A stretch of 64,000 bases of DNA from Pneumocystis sp. 'macacae' (Eukaryota; Ascomycota; Pneumocystomycetes; Pneumocystales; Pneumocystaceae). The stretch is taken from positions 186,001 through 250,000 of the forward strand of contig CM030731.1 in the NCBI GenBank assembly GCA_018127085.1, written 5' to 3'. Of this stretch, positions 1 to 11,372 are shown piece by piece; positions within the stretch are counted from its first letter, which is position 1; each line of letters starts with the position of its first letter. Both the position numbers and the translations under genes were made by a program. Under the pieces are notes generated by a model. The model saw only the letters and a list, made by a program, of their open reading frames with translations, ran no database searches and had not been told where the DNA came from.

Positions 1-270
1 GACAAATATATTTTTTAGTTTATTCCAGACATATAAAGTAAGAGACCCAATACAAACAATTAAATTTATTAAAAACGAATAAAAGTATGTTTTTTTTGAA
101 AAGGACAAATAGTTTCCTTTTATATCTTGAGAAAACATACTATTTCCCTTTGATATAGGGAATCTGTACCGCGAAATCGCTTCAAAACTTGATGAAACCG
201 GTTTTATATCAATCGTTGTTCCAAGACGAAATTTATTAAAAATAGTATAAAAAACTCGGTTTGAATTCAT
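1..270 (-). CDS. N-terminal fragment of an unrecognised membrane protein (runs off left edge)
   Basis: An open frame on the minus strand begins with ATG at 270 and stays open for 90 codons to the window edge, so the gene is cut by the window, not broken. The N-terminus is rich in basic and hydroxylated residues (starts MNSNRVFYTIFNKFRLG), as in a mitochondrial presequence. Residues about 65-82 form one hydrophobic segment (FLINLIVCIGSLTLYVW) followed by KLK, which looks like a single membrane span. An AT-rich genome rarely leaves 90 codons open by chance, so I think it is real. The visible part does not identify the family. It is head-to-head with a weak ORF at 306-426. Confidence 0.55.
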   Translation of the reverse strand, partial: MNSNRVFYTIFNKFRLGTTIDIKPVSSSFEAISRYRFPISKGNSMFSQDIKGNYLSFSKKTYFYSFLINLIVCIGSLTLYVWNKLKNIFV

Positions 271-1262
271 CTAAATGTCATAGGAATATATTAACATATA
301 AATAAATGATTTATCCTTCAATTAGATCTGTTTCATTAAATATTTTTCATGATTTATCTATTTCGATTTTTTTTGGCGTTGATTTAAAGATTTTTCACGC
401 AAAAGGATTGGTCTTATTGACAAGTCCGGTAAGGTTACTTATTTAATAAATTATATAGTTATTTTATATTTATTAAAATATTTTATTTTATTTAATAGAA
501 ATAAATTTTTTACTATAAATTAATGTGTTTTTATTGCTTTTGTATTTCCAATTTTTATTAAATGACACCATTTAAAGAAAAAATTATAGATTAAAATATT
601 TATTTAAAGATTGAAAAAGTTAGAATATTTGAGTTTTTTGTATTTTTTATATATTATTTAAAATAAGTATCTTTTTTTGTTTTGAAAATTTGTTTGTAGA
701 GACAGACTTAAAAAAAGTAAATTAATTTTTGTTGGTAGCGTTTTAAAATTACATTTCAAAATATTGTAATATCTAATTTATAAGTTAGTAATTATAATAA
801 ATTTATTTTTGTAATTCTTTAAAATATAAATTATAATTTTTTTGAAAACAAGTATCTAAATGAAACATCGTTTTTATATATAAAATTACAAATTATTTTT
901 TAGAAGACTAAATAATTATTATAATTTGCATGAAAAATATCATTTAGATTAAGGTTTAGTTTTAAAGTTTCATTTATAAATATTTTTTTTAATTAGAGTT
1001 AAAATAACTAAATATCTAATATATAATTATCTATCATCGTATATAAAATATATTTATTTTACTAGATATTAAATATAGATTTATAATTTAAGAATTTTGC
1101 ATTTTAAAATATTTTTTTTAAATATTAGTTAAGCACATTAAACTATTTTTTTAATATAAAAAATATGAAAAAATGATATTCATTAAATTATATTTAAAGA
1201 TGTATTTTTTATTTTATTTAATTTATAATTTAATTTTTTTTCAAAGTAAAATATGTATTTAT
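271..1262. other. AT-rich intergenic stretch with one possible small exon
   Basis: This is mostly A/T homopolymer and low-complexity sequence with stops in all frames. The exception is 306-426 on the plus strand: an ATG followed by about 40 open codons that end at a donor-like GTAAGG. No convincing second exon follows it. From about 430 to 1262 I see nothing coding, no tRNA-like arm and no clear repeat. It separates the left-edge gene from the 3' end of CCZ1. Confidence 0.5.
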
Positions 1263-3229
1263 TTACATTTTTGTATTTGGTCTGTATAATAGTTCTGATA
1301 CATATTTTTTTGCTTCTTGAAAAATATTTTCAAAAGAATCATCAATAATATTTTCTTTATTTTTATCTTTCTTCATAATAAGTATTATATGTTTTCCATC
1401 ATCATGTAAATAACAAATCCAGAAATTCCATGATGTTTTTAAAATATATTCTTCTAATTTATTTTCTTTTTCTGTATTCATCACTTGATCAAAAATTTTT
1501 AAAACATAGCAATGTATATGCAATAATTCTTTGGTTGAAAGATTTTTTTCTATTTGCTCATCCCTTCTATAATTCTCATTTAAAAATGGTATGTTATTAT
1601 ATAATTGTCGTGTATCAGGATCGAATATTATATGCCAGAAAAAAGAATGATAATTTCTAGAATAATCTATAAAATATGATTGAAGTTCTGCCGTCATTTT
1701 CTCTAAAGAACATTGAAGATTTATATAGAATATACTATTTTTAATAAATAGATTTTCTGAATTTTTTATATCAATATTTTGGTTTTTAAGTGGAATCATA
1801 TAAACAAAGGGATATGAATAATATATAGAGACAGATATATACTGAGAATCCATTTCAGTATTTAAGTTTGGTGTGCTGAAATTAAAATTTTTCTGTTCAT
1901 TTGGCGTTGAATGTATAATATCTTTATTTATTTTTCCAAGATAAAGTTTCTTCTCAGAAATGACAGAACCCATATCATCTTTTTCTATCAAACCATAAAT
2001 AAAATACCCTAAAATATTGTTCTTAAACGGATCACTCCTTAAATCATGGTCATATGTTTGATTTTCTAAAAGCTTAGTTCCAGACATAAATGAAGAAAAG
2101 TTACTCATATCAATTGATATTGATGGTAAAGCGAAAAGATTTGTAGGTATCCAAGACGATTTTAATGGTTTATGGTTATTATTTGATGAATCAAAATAAG
2201 AATCTGGCACTAAAAAAACAGTTTTTCTCTAAAATAATCAATAAAATAAATTCAAAATAATTATATATACTTTTTCATTTTTATTTGTATCATTTTCAAG
2301 ATATTCTTGAACTGCATTCTTTTTATAGACCTTATTAGTAATAAATTCATTGATTTCACACTTAAGCCAATCATAAAGAATTTTTACATTGTTTTTTGAT
2401 ATACTGCCGTCACCTGCATAGAGACAGCCTTTATTATGTTTAGTATGATAGCCAGAGAAAGGAAATAAAACAGTTGATATAATTAAATCGAGAACTCGAT
2501 CATTATTTGCCTTCAATTCATTTACTCTCTTAATTAATTTTTCTTCTAAATAAAGATCAGGGGATATAAGACTCATATCAATAGCTAGAGTACATAAGCA
2601 TATAACAGTAAGTTTACATGTAATATCACCATTGTATAAAATAGATAAATTATTAAGAGTAAGATCTAAATTCCATATCCATTTTGACCACCATTCATTT
2701 AATTGTATTTCCAAAACATTGCGTCCATTTATTTGCAATGTATAACTAAATAAACCATAAATAAGCTGATATTGTTCATATCCGTTATATAAATAATGAA
2801 ATAATACAGTAAAGGGTGGACAAAAAATAGGATTTGTTTTTAAAAAGACAACAGAAAATGACTTCATTCATTAAAGGATATCAAAGATTTTACTACTCAC
2901 TGCCGCAATATACCATCCATCTTCAACTTGTATAATAACAATTACATAATTTTCTGACTGTATATATTCATTAAATACCTTTTTTTTAAAATTTCTAGAC
3001 TTATATTAAAAAAAAACATATTAAATTGCAGGAATTACTCAGAAAATTTCAGAATTCCTTGTATTAAACCAATATTACGTAATTGATCATCAGATGAAAG
3101 AAGTGTTTGTGACATAAAAAAAAAAACCTGATGATCTAAAGATCCTTCAGAAAAACCAAGAGAAGAATTAAAAATAGTTAAATATGAAAGGGGACATTTA
3201 TTCGATAAAGAAAAATGTGTATTTGTCAT
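1263..3229 (-). CDS. CCZ1: Vacuolar fusion protein CCZ1 (Rab7 GEF subunit), 4 exons
   Basis: Ccz1 pairs with Mon1 as the guanine-exchange factor that loads Rab7/Ypt7 on late endosomes and vacuoles. Exons read 3229-3039, 2994-2901, 2861-2271 and 2228-1263, all joined in frame at GT/AG sites, giving about 610 residues. The first exon carries the Ccz1/intu longin signature: PLSYLTIFNSSLG near residue 13 and LRNIGLIQGILKFSE at its end. This continues after the first intron into a segment ending VEDGWYIAA. Exon 3 carries the next conserved block with paired tryptophans (NEWWSKWIWNLDL). Exon 4 is a poorly conserved C-terminal longin-like region. The protein is shorter than many filamentous-fungal Ccz1 proteins. 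Family call is firm; the C-terminal half alone would not identify it. Confidence 0.85.
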
Positions 3230-3439
3230 TTTTAAAAAAAAGAATTAACGATATCCATTTTAAATATATTTTCTAGTAAAAATAATAAATTATCAATAGT
3301 ACGTAGAATGAGCGATGAATCATACATATAAAAATAACTTATATCTTTAATATAATAAATAATATAAAAGAATATTGAAAAGATTTTTTCGAAAAAAATT
3401 CTGTTCAGAATATTTTAATTAAAATTGAATCTTTATTCA

Positions 3440-4650
3440 ATGAGATATATTATTTTTGATTTATCTCAGAAATGTACAAAAATAAGAATTCAAAAAAGAT
3501 ATTTTACAGAAAACATGTATTTTGGAAGGGATCCTCTTCGTATACTATTTTTTGGAACAGACTATTTTAGTACTTTTTCACTTTTATCTCTTATTTCATT
3601 ATCTCAATCAAATAAAGCAATATTAGAGAAAATAGAGATTGCTACATTATCTGACTCAAAAATAGGAAGAGGAAATAAGATTTTATATAAAAGTAATTTA
3701 TATTTTTTTCCATTTTTTAAAAAAACTTAAATTTCATAGCACCAGTAAAATTATTAGCTATGGAACACCATCTTAAAATTCATGAAATAGAAAATGGAAA
3801 TATGGAAAAAATTAGTGTATAAAATTTACAATTTTGACAAAAAGTATTATTTTTTTATCTAATTTTGTCTAGAATATTATATATAATCACAAAGAAATGT
3901 TTAATCTTGTAGTTGCAGTTTCATTTGGACATCTAATACCTTCTATAATATTAGAAAACATAAAATATGGAGGGATAAATGTTCATCCGTCATTTCTTCC
4001 AAGGTTATAATAAATTTAGTCTTTTTATTAAATTAATTTTTTAAAGACATAAAGGACCTGCACCATTACATCATACTTTATTAAATAGAGATAAATATAC
4101 AGGAGTAACAATTCAGGTATTGCATCCTTATAAATTTGACCAAGGTAAAATTATAAGTGTATCAAATCCATATAAGATTACAGAGAAAGAAACCCTTCAA
4201 ACCTTATCTCAAACACTTTCTAAAATAGGTGCTGAATTATTAATACAAGTACTTTTGAAACAGGAATATTTAAATTTTAATAAAAATATACAAAATACTT
4301 ATGAACCTTCATATGCAAGAAGAATAAAAAAAGATGATGAAATAATTAAGTGGGATAAATGGACTTCTGATGAAATTGAATTGAGAAATCGCATATTTGG
4401 GAAATTACAATGTCGATTTAAGTCATCAAATAAAGTAGTTATTTTAGGTGATATACAAGTGGTTAATGATACAGAAGAAAAAATTTATGGATATTCTGGT
4501 TTATATAAATGTTTTAAGAATGAATTATATGTAAGATGTTTAGATGGACATAATCTTAAAATTGGTAAGATTAAAATTGAAGGAAAAAACTGGGTAGATG
4601 CTAAAGAATGGTTAATGACATCATCTGAAAAAATCGGCTATTTTATATAA
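3440..4650 (+). CDS. FMT1: Mitochondrial methionyl-tRNA formyltransferase, 4 exons
   Basis: The enzyme formylates Met-tRNA for mitochondrial translation initiation, using 10-formyl-THF. Exons are 3440-3692, 3740-3816, 3873-4003 and 4047-4650. The N-terminus (MRYIIFDLSQKCTKIRIQKR) fits a mitochondrial targeting signal. It is followed by the formyltransferase opening DPLRILFFGTDYF. The third and fourth exons restore the catalytic core: VAVSFGHLIPS, then GGINVHPSFLPR joined to HKGPAPLHHTLL. The Asn and His of NVHPS and the downstream TGVTIQVL strand are the family signature. The C-terminal tRNA-binding OB-like domain is short. The ATG at 3440 is the first in frame. The gene lies 210 bp from CCZ1, head to head. 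Confidence 0.92.
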
Positions 4651-5116
4651 AAATAAATACAATTGTTACTCTATTTAAAATAGTAAATTAATAAATATAT
4701 ATTTATTTATTTAGTATTTGATAAAAATTTAAAAATTTGATTATTTCAAATAATATGTTTTTATTTTCAAAATTAATTTATAAAAATTTTAATCTAAGTA
4801 CCTAAAATTAGTAAATTATCGAACTCTAGAATTTAATCTAGTCAATATTTACTGAATACACTTTGATTAAATATGAAATTTATTTTCTTTTTTAAATATA
4901 AATTTATTTTTACATTTAATAAAAATATTATTCATTTAGAAAAGGATTTAAAATTTGAATAATTTTCATAAAATCAAAAATAAAACAAAATTAGAAACAA
5001 ATCATTTAAATACGTCAAAATTATAATATTTTGAAATATAATCATTTCTACTTTGATTAATATATCAATATTCAATGAAAATAAAACTATTATAATATAG
5101 AACTATACTATATAAA
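4651..5116. other. AT-rich convergent intergenic region
   Basis: This region lies between the 3' ends of FMT1 (+) and APM1 (-). It is very AT-rich with long A and T runs and no sustained ORF on either strand. It probably holds the 3' UTRs and poly(A) signals of both genes. I see no RNA gene here. Confidence 0.5.
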
Positions 5117-6757
5117 CTATGATTGTCGAAAACTAACTTCCCCATTTTGTGTTATATAACGAACCCAAGGTAATGCTGTATATTGAAGTCTTGGTTCAAC
5201 AATCTAAAAATATTCATTAAATTAACAACAATAATAATATAATCACTTTTAAATATCTAACTTGAATTCCAGAAACGGTAAAATATGGAATTTCAAATTT
5301 AACAGTTATAGGTCTTTTTTTAGGACTTATTTCAGCTATTAAAGCAATTAATATAAATTTATTTTATTATAAGTACATACTTCCTTTAACACTAGGTAAT
5401 CCTAATTCAGCTCTCATTAAATACTCTCTAGCTCCCGGAAGTTGTTTAATTTTCCATATAATGGCAGATTTTTCAGGAGCATAAAGTACATTCCCAATTG
5501 ACGTACAAAAACGCGGAGAATCAGCATCATCTGGAACAGGAATGATAATTTCAACATTATTTGAAGACGATTTCCGTTTAAATTGCGATTTTACCTAAAA
5601 ATTTAAAATATTAGGATGTTTAAAACTACAAATATCATAAACCTTAATTGATATTTCTATTCGAGACCCAGAATGGTTCTCAAATATAGATTCTATCCAT
5701 ATAAGAGGTTTTACCTAACGTTAAAATTAGAAATAATCACCAACTCGCTGCATTTAACTTGAGTATTCATCCTATAATTCATTAATTCAAATTCTCCATC
5801 AGGTGGAATAAATGAAATTGTTCTATCATTATAAAATCTAGATAATTGTACGCATTGATGAAATTTCACATCTTCCATTTCAACCGCTTTACTTTTTACT
5901 GTTCTTCCTATATTTTCAAACATAATTTTATCATTCAACCCTAAACAAAGCTCTGGCATTCCAGAAAGATAACATTTCATTTTAATAGTACCAACGATTT
6001 CATTTCTTACAATATTTCCATTAGAATTTATCTTTAAAAGATCAACTGAAATTGTAAAAATCTATTTTTTCTTACTAATAAATTTAAAGATTCTATAACA
6101 TCTAAAAATATTTCATTCTTTCGATATTTAATCCCTTGAGAACGCCATGAAACGGGATTAGTAACAGCGACGGAAGGCAATGTCATCACTTCTAACTTAT
6201 GACTTTCTTGTGTAATATATCTAAAAATTTTAAGAATTCTTCATATAATTAATAGAAAATAAAAATACTCTTGTAAAATTTTTGTCTCCGTTATTTGAGG
6301 ATAACCAAAATCCATCATTTCATCTAAAAGCTCATAAATAATAACAAAATTGTCTCGTATAGATTCTTCTTCAAGAGATTTAAAATATTCAGTGAAAACC
6401 TAAAAAAATAAATAGAAATACACATCAATGGTAATAAGTATATACTTCTACAATTTTATGAAGAAAAAGTAATAATTCTGCAGCATTCGAGTTCTTTCTT
6501 GTTAATGTAAGTATATATAAATTACTATGTCGAATATAAAGATACTAAAGATGTAAGATTTTCTATCCTTTCTACAAAAATATATAAATTACATGAATTC
6601 CATCATATGTAAAACATGGTGTTGCTGGTATTGTATCGTCCGATTCAGAGATTAAAGAAAGAAATCTTTCAACATATGTCACAGGAATATCTCCACGGTA
6701 GTCACGAGAAATCAATATTTTTCCTTTCAAATCCAAAAAATAAATAGCAGATGCCAT
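5117..6757 (-). CDS. APM1: AP-1 clathrin adaptor medium (mu) subunit
   Basis: This is the mu1 subunit of the AP-1 clathrin adaptor, which selects cargo with YxxPhi signals at the trans-Golgi and endosomes. It starts at 6757 with MASAIYFLDLKGKILISRDY, a near-perfect N-terminal longin strand of mu1, followed by RGDIPVTYVERFLSLI. At least six short introns interrupt the rest. The mu-homology domain is visible in pieces: a phrase reading SWRSQGIKYRKNEIFLDV around 6100-6140, SGMPELCLGLNDK near 5960, and VKFHQCVQLSRFYNDRTISF with PPDGEFELMNYR near 5800. The C-terminus, PRLQYTALPWVRYITQNGEV, is typical of AP-1 mu. The stop is at 5117-5119. The RDYRGD and HQCVQLSRF wording separates it from mu2 and mu3. 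Confidence 0.93.
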
Positions 6758-6969
6758 TTCTTAATATATTTTCTTTTGATTATCTTTCATGAATTTTTTT
6801 TAAAAAAATAGGATAAACATAAAACAAACTCTTATCTCTATTAATGTTATTTAAATCAATTAATGTTTTCTATAAAAATTAAATAAATTCTTTTTATAAA
6901 TTTAAGCTTAAATCATTTTTTTAACGCTTACTACGATACAAAACGTTAAAAAAGCGCTCGAATCTATTG
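6758..6969. promoter_or_regulatory. Divergent promoter APM1 / WW-domain gene with a 10-bp inverted repeat
   Basis: This 212-bp gap serves two divergent genes. TTTTTTAACG at 6917-6926 and CGTTAAAAAA at 6944-6953 form a perfect inverted repeat with a 17-nt loop, ending 16 nt before the ATG at 6970. The left arm lies inside a 14-mer CATTTTTTTAACGC (6914-6927) that recurs exactly at 61831-61844, upstream of the chromodomain gene. The function is unknown: a transcription-factor site or a 5' UTR hairpin are both possible. Confidence 0.45.
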
Positions 6970-7647
6970 ATGAAGGAAGAAGAAAATACAGAGAGCTTAT
7001 CTAATTCATATGATTCAGATGAAACACCTCCTCTCCCAGATGAGCCTATTCCTGACACTCTTCCTGTTTTAAATACTCAAAATCATATTATTAATAAATG
7101 TGTTTCAGCTGAGGCACTATGTTCCTCTAAATCTCCTTTATTTTCATCTGAACAGTCAAATGAAAACCATTTAGACTCTATGAAAGGATCCATTGTCGCT
7201 GATGATGGTTGGAATGCAGTTTTAGATTCAAAAACACAGACATATTACTTTTGGAATTCAAAAACAAATGAAACTACATGGAAAAACCCCCGTATACAAA
7301 ATAACTCTTCGGAAATGCATATAGATATGGATATGCACCCAAAAAGTACATCTCCTTATTCTTATCCATATAAAGAATATGTTTTTACAGCTCGATTCAA
7401 CCGTCTAACAGGCAAATGGCAAAATGACCCAGATAAAATACCAGAAAACTTCACAGCAGATGCAAGAGCTTTAAGACAGCAATCTTTCTATTTCGATGTT
7501 GAAGCAACGGCTGCTGCACATGATGGACGTAGCTTTCGTGCAGAGAGGCAACAAAAAAGACTTACAAAAAAAGAGCTAGCAAATTATAAAAAGCAAAATC
7601 GACAAAAAAAAGAGCAACGGAAAAGAGAATGGCTCTTGGAAGATTAA
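6970..7647 (+). CDS. WW-domain protein with conserved basic C-terminal region, single exon
   Basis: The protein is 225 residues with no intron, which is unusual among its neighbours. Residues 1-70 are acidic, serine- and proline-rich, including DETPPLPDEPIPD. A WW domain lies at about residues 76-108: DDGWNAVLDSKTQTYYFW then NETTWKNP, with both tryptophans, the aromatic YYFW block and the final proline. The C-terminal third (FTARFNRLTGKWQ, then YFDVEATAAAHDGRS, then many K/R/E) matches an arrangement I know from uncharacterised ascomycete WW proteins, and suggests a nuclear or spliceosome-linked role. That role is inference. The start is the ATG at 6970; the TTG just upstream is not needed. 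The family pattern is clear, the function is not. Confidence 0.8.
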   Translation: MKEEENTESLSNSYDSDETPPLPDEPIPDTLPVLNTQNHIINKCVSAEALCSSKSPLFSSEQSNENHLDSMKGSIVADDGWNAVLDSKTQTYYFWNSKTNETTWKNPRIQNNSSEMHIDMDMHPKSTSPYSYPYKEYVFTARFNRLTGKWQNDPDKIPENFTADARALRQQSFYFDVEATAAAHDGRSFRAERQQKRLTKKELANYKKQNRQKKEQRKREWLLED

Positions 7648-7989
7648 TATTTCTTCGGTAATTCTGTTATATCTGAAAAGATAACTAGTCTATGAAATTT
7701 TATTATATATTGCATTTGGAAACCATTTTTGAAAATACTGGATAAATCTCCAAAAATCCTATACAAAACTTTTCGAGCATTTTTTTGTATTTAATATTCT
7801 TTCAACATCTTTTAGCCCTATATCTACACTTTACAACATTTTTGTTTATAAACGAGTTTGCATCTTTCAATGTAGTATATATGTATACATACCTTATTAG
7901 ATATGAATATATTTTTGTACTTATTGTTTTTTGGCTTTCGATGACGCTTCAGTTCAATAAGAATAAAGTAATAAAAAGATATATTCTAG
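7648..7989. other. Intergenic region between WW-domain gene and YAR1
   Basis: AT-rich sequence between two plus-strand genes. A 77-codon frame starts at 7785 and runs into the YAR1 start. It is hydrophobic and rich in F, Y, I and L, has no recognisable domain, and overlaps YAR1 in another frame, so I read it as chance. T-rich tracts at 7815-7930 fit a 5' leader or promoter. No RNA gene seen. Confidence 0.5.
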
Positions 7990-8533
7990 ATGGACGAAAT
8001 GGTTTTATTAGAAAATAGCACTCACAAAAATAGTTATCAGAATCTACATGATATTTTTGACACATTTTTTTTAGCTGCACGCTTTGGAGATTTAAAAACT
8101 ATTCAAAAATTACCATTGTCATTAATTGATCTATTTCAGCAGGATGAAAACGGTAATACAGCACTTCATATGGCATCAGCAAATGGCCACTTGAGTATTT
8201 TTTATAATTTATTTTCGAAAAATTTGATTTAAGGACCTAGACATTGTTCAATTTTTGCTTTCTCATCTTTCTGAGAAAGATGATAAAAGCAAGTATATTT
8301 CAATTCAAAACAAACAAGGAAATACTCCTCTTCATTGGGCTTCAGTAAATGGCCATTTAGAGGTAGTCTCAGAACTTGTTAAAGGTGGCGCAGACTTACA
8401 TATTCAAAATTATGCTCAAAAAACGCCATTATCAGATGCAGAATTTTATGACAGGAAGAACGTGGTTGCATGGCTTCTTACACAGACTAATTTAGTCCCA
8501 ATAGATCCAATAAATTCACCGAATGAACCATAA
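7990..8533 (+). CDS. YAR1: Ankyrin-repeat protein YAR1 (Rps3 chaperone), 2 exons
   Basis: Yar1 is a small ankyrin protein that in yeast escorts ribosomal protein Rps3 to the assembling 40S subunit. Exon 1 (7990-8194) encodes FFLAARFGDLKTIQK and the repeat NGNTALHMASANGHL. Exon 2 (8241-8533) begins NIVQFLLSHLSEK and carries the second repeat, NKQGNTPLHWASVNGHLEVV, then a third, degenerate one (LHIQNYAQKTPLSDAEF). The donor at 8195 and acceptor CTAG at 8240 join the two halves in phase 1, which restores the ankyrin helix NGHLNIVQFLLSHL. Total is about 165 residues, close to yeast Yar1. The TALHMA-ANGH and GNT-LHWAS-NG motifs fit Yar1 better than the longer ankyrin proteins. Confidence 0.85.
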
Positions 8534-8634
8534 TTGGCAATAAGAATTTATTAATATTACTAATCATTAAACTAATACAAATACGTAACAGTAGACTAAT
8601 AAAGGCGAAATCTTATTGACAAAATTGAGTATTA

Positions 8635-9365
8635 TTAAAGTCCAAGAATCTTTCGAACATTGTGACGAACAATACGGTTATATTCGTTTCGGTTAGTACG
8701 CCAAAGTTTCTATTTTACAATTAAATATATTTATATAGCTAGGTAGTAATACGCAAGCATCAATATTTGCACCGCTTTCGTCATTTGGTTCTTTATTAAC
8801 AAAAATGTTAAAATAATCAACCGGAGCTAGTGAAAACTTACCTGCAAGCATTGACATGACACTTAAAAGAATTTTTTCAACACTTTGTACAGGTGACCAA
8901 CGTTCGGATGAGGATTCATACATGTTTGGATCATCACCAGGTGCATGTAAAATCGAAATACAGACAGTTCCATCAGGATATACATTTGGGTGAAACATTT
9001 CACATGTAAATTTCATAACAGGTGGATTTAGTGGATAATCCTTCAAGTATTAGTCATAAATATTATAAATATTTCCCACCTTTGGAAATTTCAAAGTCGC
9101 TGGAAACAGACCGCCCTATATATCAAGTTATTAAATACAATGAGATGAATATGTATGAGTATATAACTTACTTCAAATGGTGTACCTTCTGGACCTTCTA
9201 ATAAACATTCCCACTCAAAGAAATTGTTTTCATCCGTGGGTCCTATTTAAATATTAAAAACCCAACTTTCTGAAAGAAATAATAACCTGCCATGATTCCA
9301 TGAGGCGCATTAGAAATAAGTTCTTTATATTCAGTAAAAAGGCGGCGCAAAGCAGTTGATGTCAT
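8635..9365 (-). CDS. UBC7: Ubiquitin-conjugating enzyme E2, UBC7/UBE2G2 type
   Basis: This E2 works in ER-associated degradation. It starts at 9365 with [16 protein letters not shown], followed in later exons by [20 protein letters not shown] and [10 protein letters not shown]. The catalytic block is [15 protein letters not shown] with the active-site Cys. The class-defining acidic insertion after it ([19 protein letters not shown]) is what marks UBC7/UBE2G types. An intron separates VMSMLA from [13 protein letters not shown], and another separates that Cys from [20 protein letters not shown]; the protein ends ILGL at the stop 8635-8637. Reading through the introns gives a false C-terminus, so both must be spliced. 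Total is about 165 residues, the usual size. Confidence 0.94.
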
Positions 9366-9889
9366 TAATATATTTTTTTTGATGTTTCACTGGTATCGAT
9401 GAGTTAAGTGACAACAGTTAAGATTAAAAAAAGAGCGGTAAAGTTACTTGCAAATTTGAGAAATGCTTATGTAGATATATAGTAATTGTATAGTTATAAA
9501 GTTGATTAGAAAGTTTACTATTTGTTTTTTTAAACACTATTTTTTGGTATACTATAGATATTTTAGATTCAGTATTATTTTTTAATTAGTGATTTATTTG
9601 TTCTATTTGAGACAAAATAAGTTTGGTCATATTTTAGAAAAAGGAATTTTCAGTAGTTATCTACATCCTTTCAGTGCAGTAAAGTCATTAAATAGTATTT
9701 TTCTAGTCAATAAAGAAGTCCTTTGATAACAGAAGATTAATTTTTTCTAAATATTAAAATTTAATTTAAAATTTTTCAACATAGAAAAACGTATAAAAAG
9801 AAAGGAGACATTAATTATTTAATAAGATTTTTTTCAAACATTTGAAAATTTCTTTTTGTTTAAAAATTTAATTTTTTATAAAAATACTA
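9366..9889. promoter_or_regulatory. Divergent upstream region UBC7 / Ca3427-like gene
   Basis: About 520 bp between two divergently transcribed genes. It is AT-rich without sustained ORFs. No perfect repeat or RNA gene stands out. It presumably holds two core promoters and 5' leaders; I cannot name a binding site. Confidence 0.45.
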
Positions 9890-11127
9890 ATGGGAAAACA
9901 TTTGATTCGGGTTTGTTGAATAATAGGTATTAATATGTAACCTAGAGTTTGAGTTTAGGTTGGGTATATTCCAGAATATTTTTCTGCGCGTTGGTTTGCC
10001 TATATTTTTAGATATTAGCTGATAAATTATTAGCTATACTTTTTGCTCATCATAACGGAATTTTTGCCAATTATGGGATCGATGCTAAGTTAGTCACATG
10101 CCCAGGAGGTAGCGGTCAAGCTATACAAAAACTTCAGAATGGAGCACTTGGTAGATTTTTTATCCTATTTATTTTATATAATCTGTTTCACAGATGTTTC
10201 TATAGGATTAACCGAAGCGTTTGTTGTTGGATGTTTAAGTAGTAAGAATTCATGTAAAATTGTAGGAACATATGTACAATCTCATCTTTGTAAGTCTATT
10301 TTATTTTGCGATTTTTATACTAATAAAATTAGGTTGGTCAATTAATACAGGCAAGCAATCTTCTTATCATACTGAAGAAGATTTAAATGGATCTGTTGTT
10401 GGTATTTCTAATATAGGAAGGTATGCGTGTATTTTTTATTATCAAAGATAACAATCCAATTTTAAGTGGTTCTCATATTATGTCATACGTTTTTGCAAAA
10501 CAAGGTTTGTAGTTAAATCTATTAGAATACTGCTTTATTTTCTTACAAAGCAATAGAGACATCAAAAATAACTAAACCGTTTATATTTAAAGTACTTAAT
10601 ACATTTCAGAAACTTATTGAGGCTGCAAATTCGTATTTTTTTGTTTCATTTCTTCTTATTATTAATCTATTATAGAGGTGAGATTGCAGCATTTATATGG
10701 GAGTATTCTGCTTGTAAAAGGTATTATAGCACTGGTGAAATAAGGAAGATTGGTGAATTATCTACATCGTATCCACTTTAATCATCTGTTTTACATTTTT
10801 TTGATACGTTTTAGTTGGCCATCCTATATGATTGCAGCGAATGCGCATGTTCTTGGAAAACCTGTACTCTTTGATTTTTTAAATGCCATTAATGATGGAA
10901 TTGTATATTTCTATCAAAATAATGAAAAAGCAATCAAATACATTGTCAAGAATCTTCATTATTTAAAAGAAGATGTTATAGAATGGCTTAAAACAGTAGA
11001 ATTTTCAGAAAATGTTCATAATATACCACTGGATGCTATCCATCAAGTTGCTTCTGTTCTACAAAAGGCAGATTTAATTTCTTTTAATATAACTGATGTT
11101 TCTTCTGTATGTATTCAAATAATCTAG
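9890..11127 (+). CDS. Ca3427-like protein with periplasmic-binding-protein (PBP2) fold, many short exons
   Basis: The reconstructed protein belongs to the fungal Ca3427-like family, which has the type II periplasmic-binding-protein fold related to bacterial ABC substrate-binding proteins. Exon 1 is only 21 nt (9890-9910, MGKHLIR). It splices over an in-frame TAG to VGYIPEYFSA, then PDKLLAILFAHHNGIFANYG, then KLVTCPGGSGQAIQKLQNGA, DVSIGLTEAFVVGCLSS, and WSINTGKQSS. Further exons give SGSHIMSYVFAKQ, an EIAAFIWEYSA block, and WPSYMIAANAHVLGKPV. These hinge and ligand-pocket motifs follow PBP2 order. There is no signal peptide, so the protein is predicted cytosolic. The ligand is unknown; thiamine-precursor or sulfonate-type binding is only an analogy. 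At least seven introns of about 45 nt occur. Family fairly certain, function not. Confidence 0.75.
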
Positions 11128-11372
11128 ATTTTTGAAATAGTTTTTTTAAAAACATAGTATAAAATATATTTGAATTTATATCAAATGTCTAATAAACTAA
11201 TTTTAAATATATTATATTTTTTTACTTTAAAGAATATTTTTTCAAAATATTAAATTATAATTTTGTAGTTTTAAATTTAAAATAATTTAGTAAAATATGA
11301 GTCGACTATATTTTTATTTTATGTATTTTCATTTTTTAAAATTTATAAAATTAAGTCGATAAGTTTAATTCT

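Noticed and set aside
7785..8018. Plus-strand hydrophobic ORF of 77 codons
   Set aside because: Composition is explained by T-rich leader DNA and it overlaps the YAR1 start in another frame.
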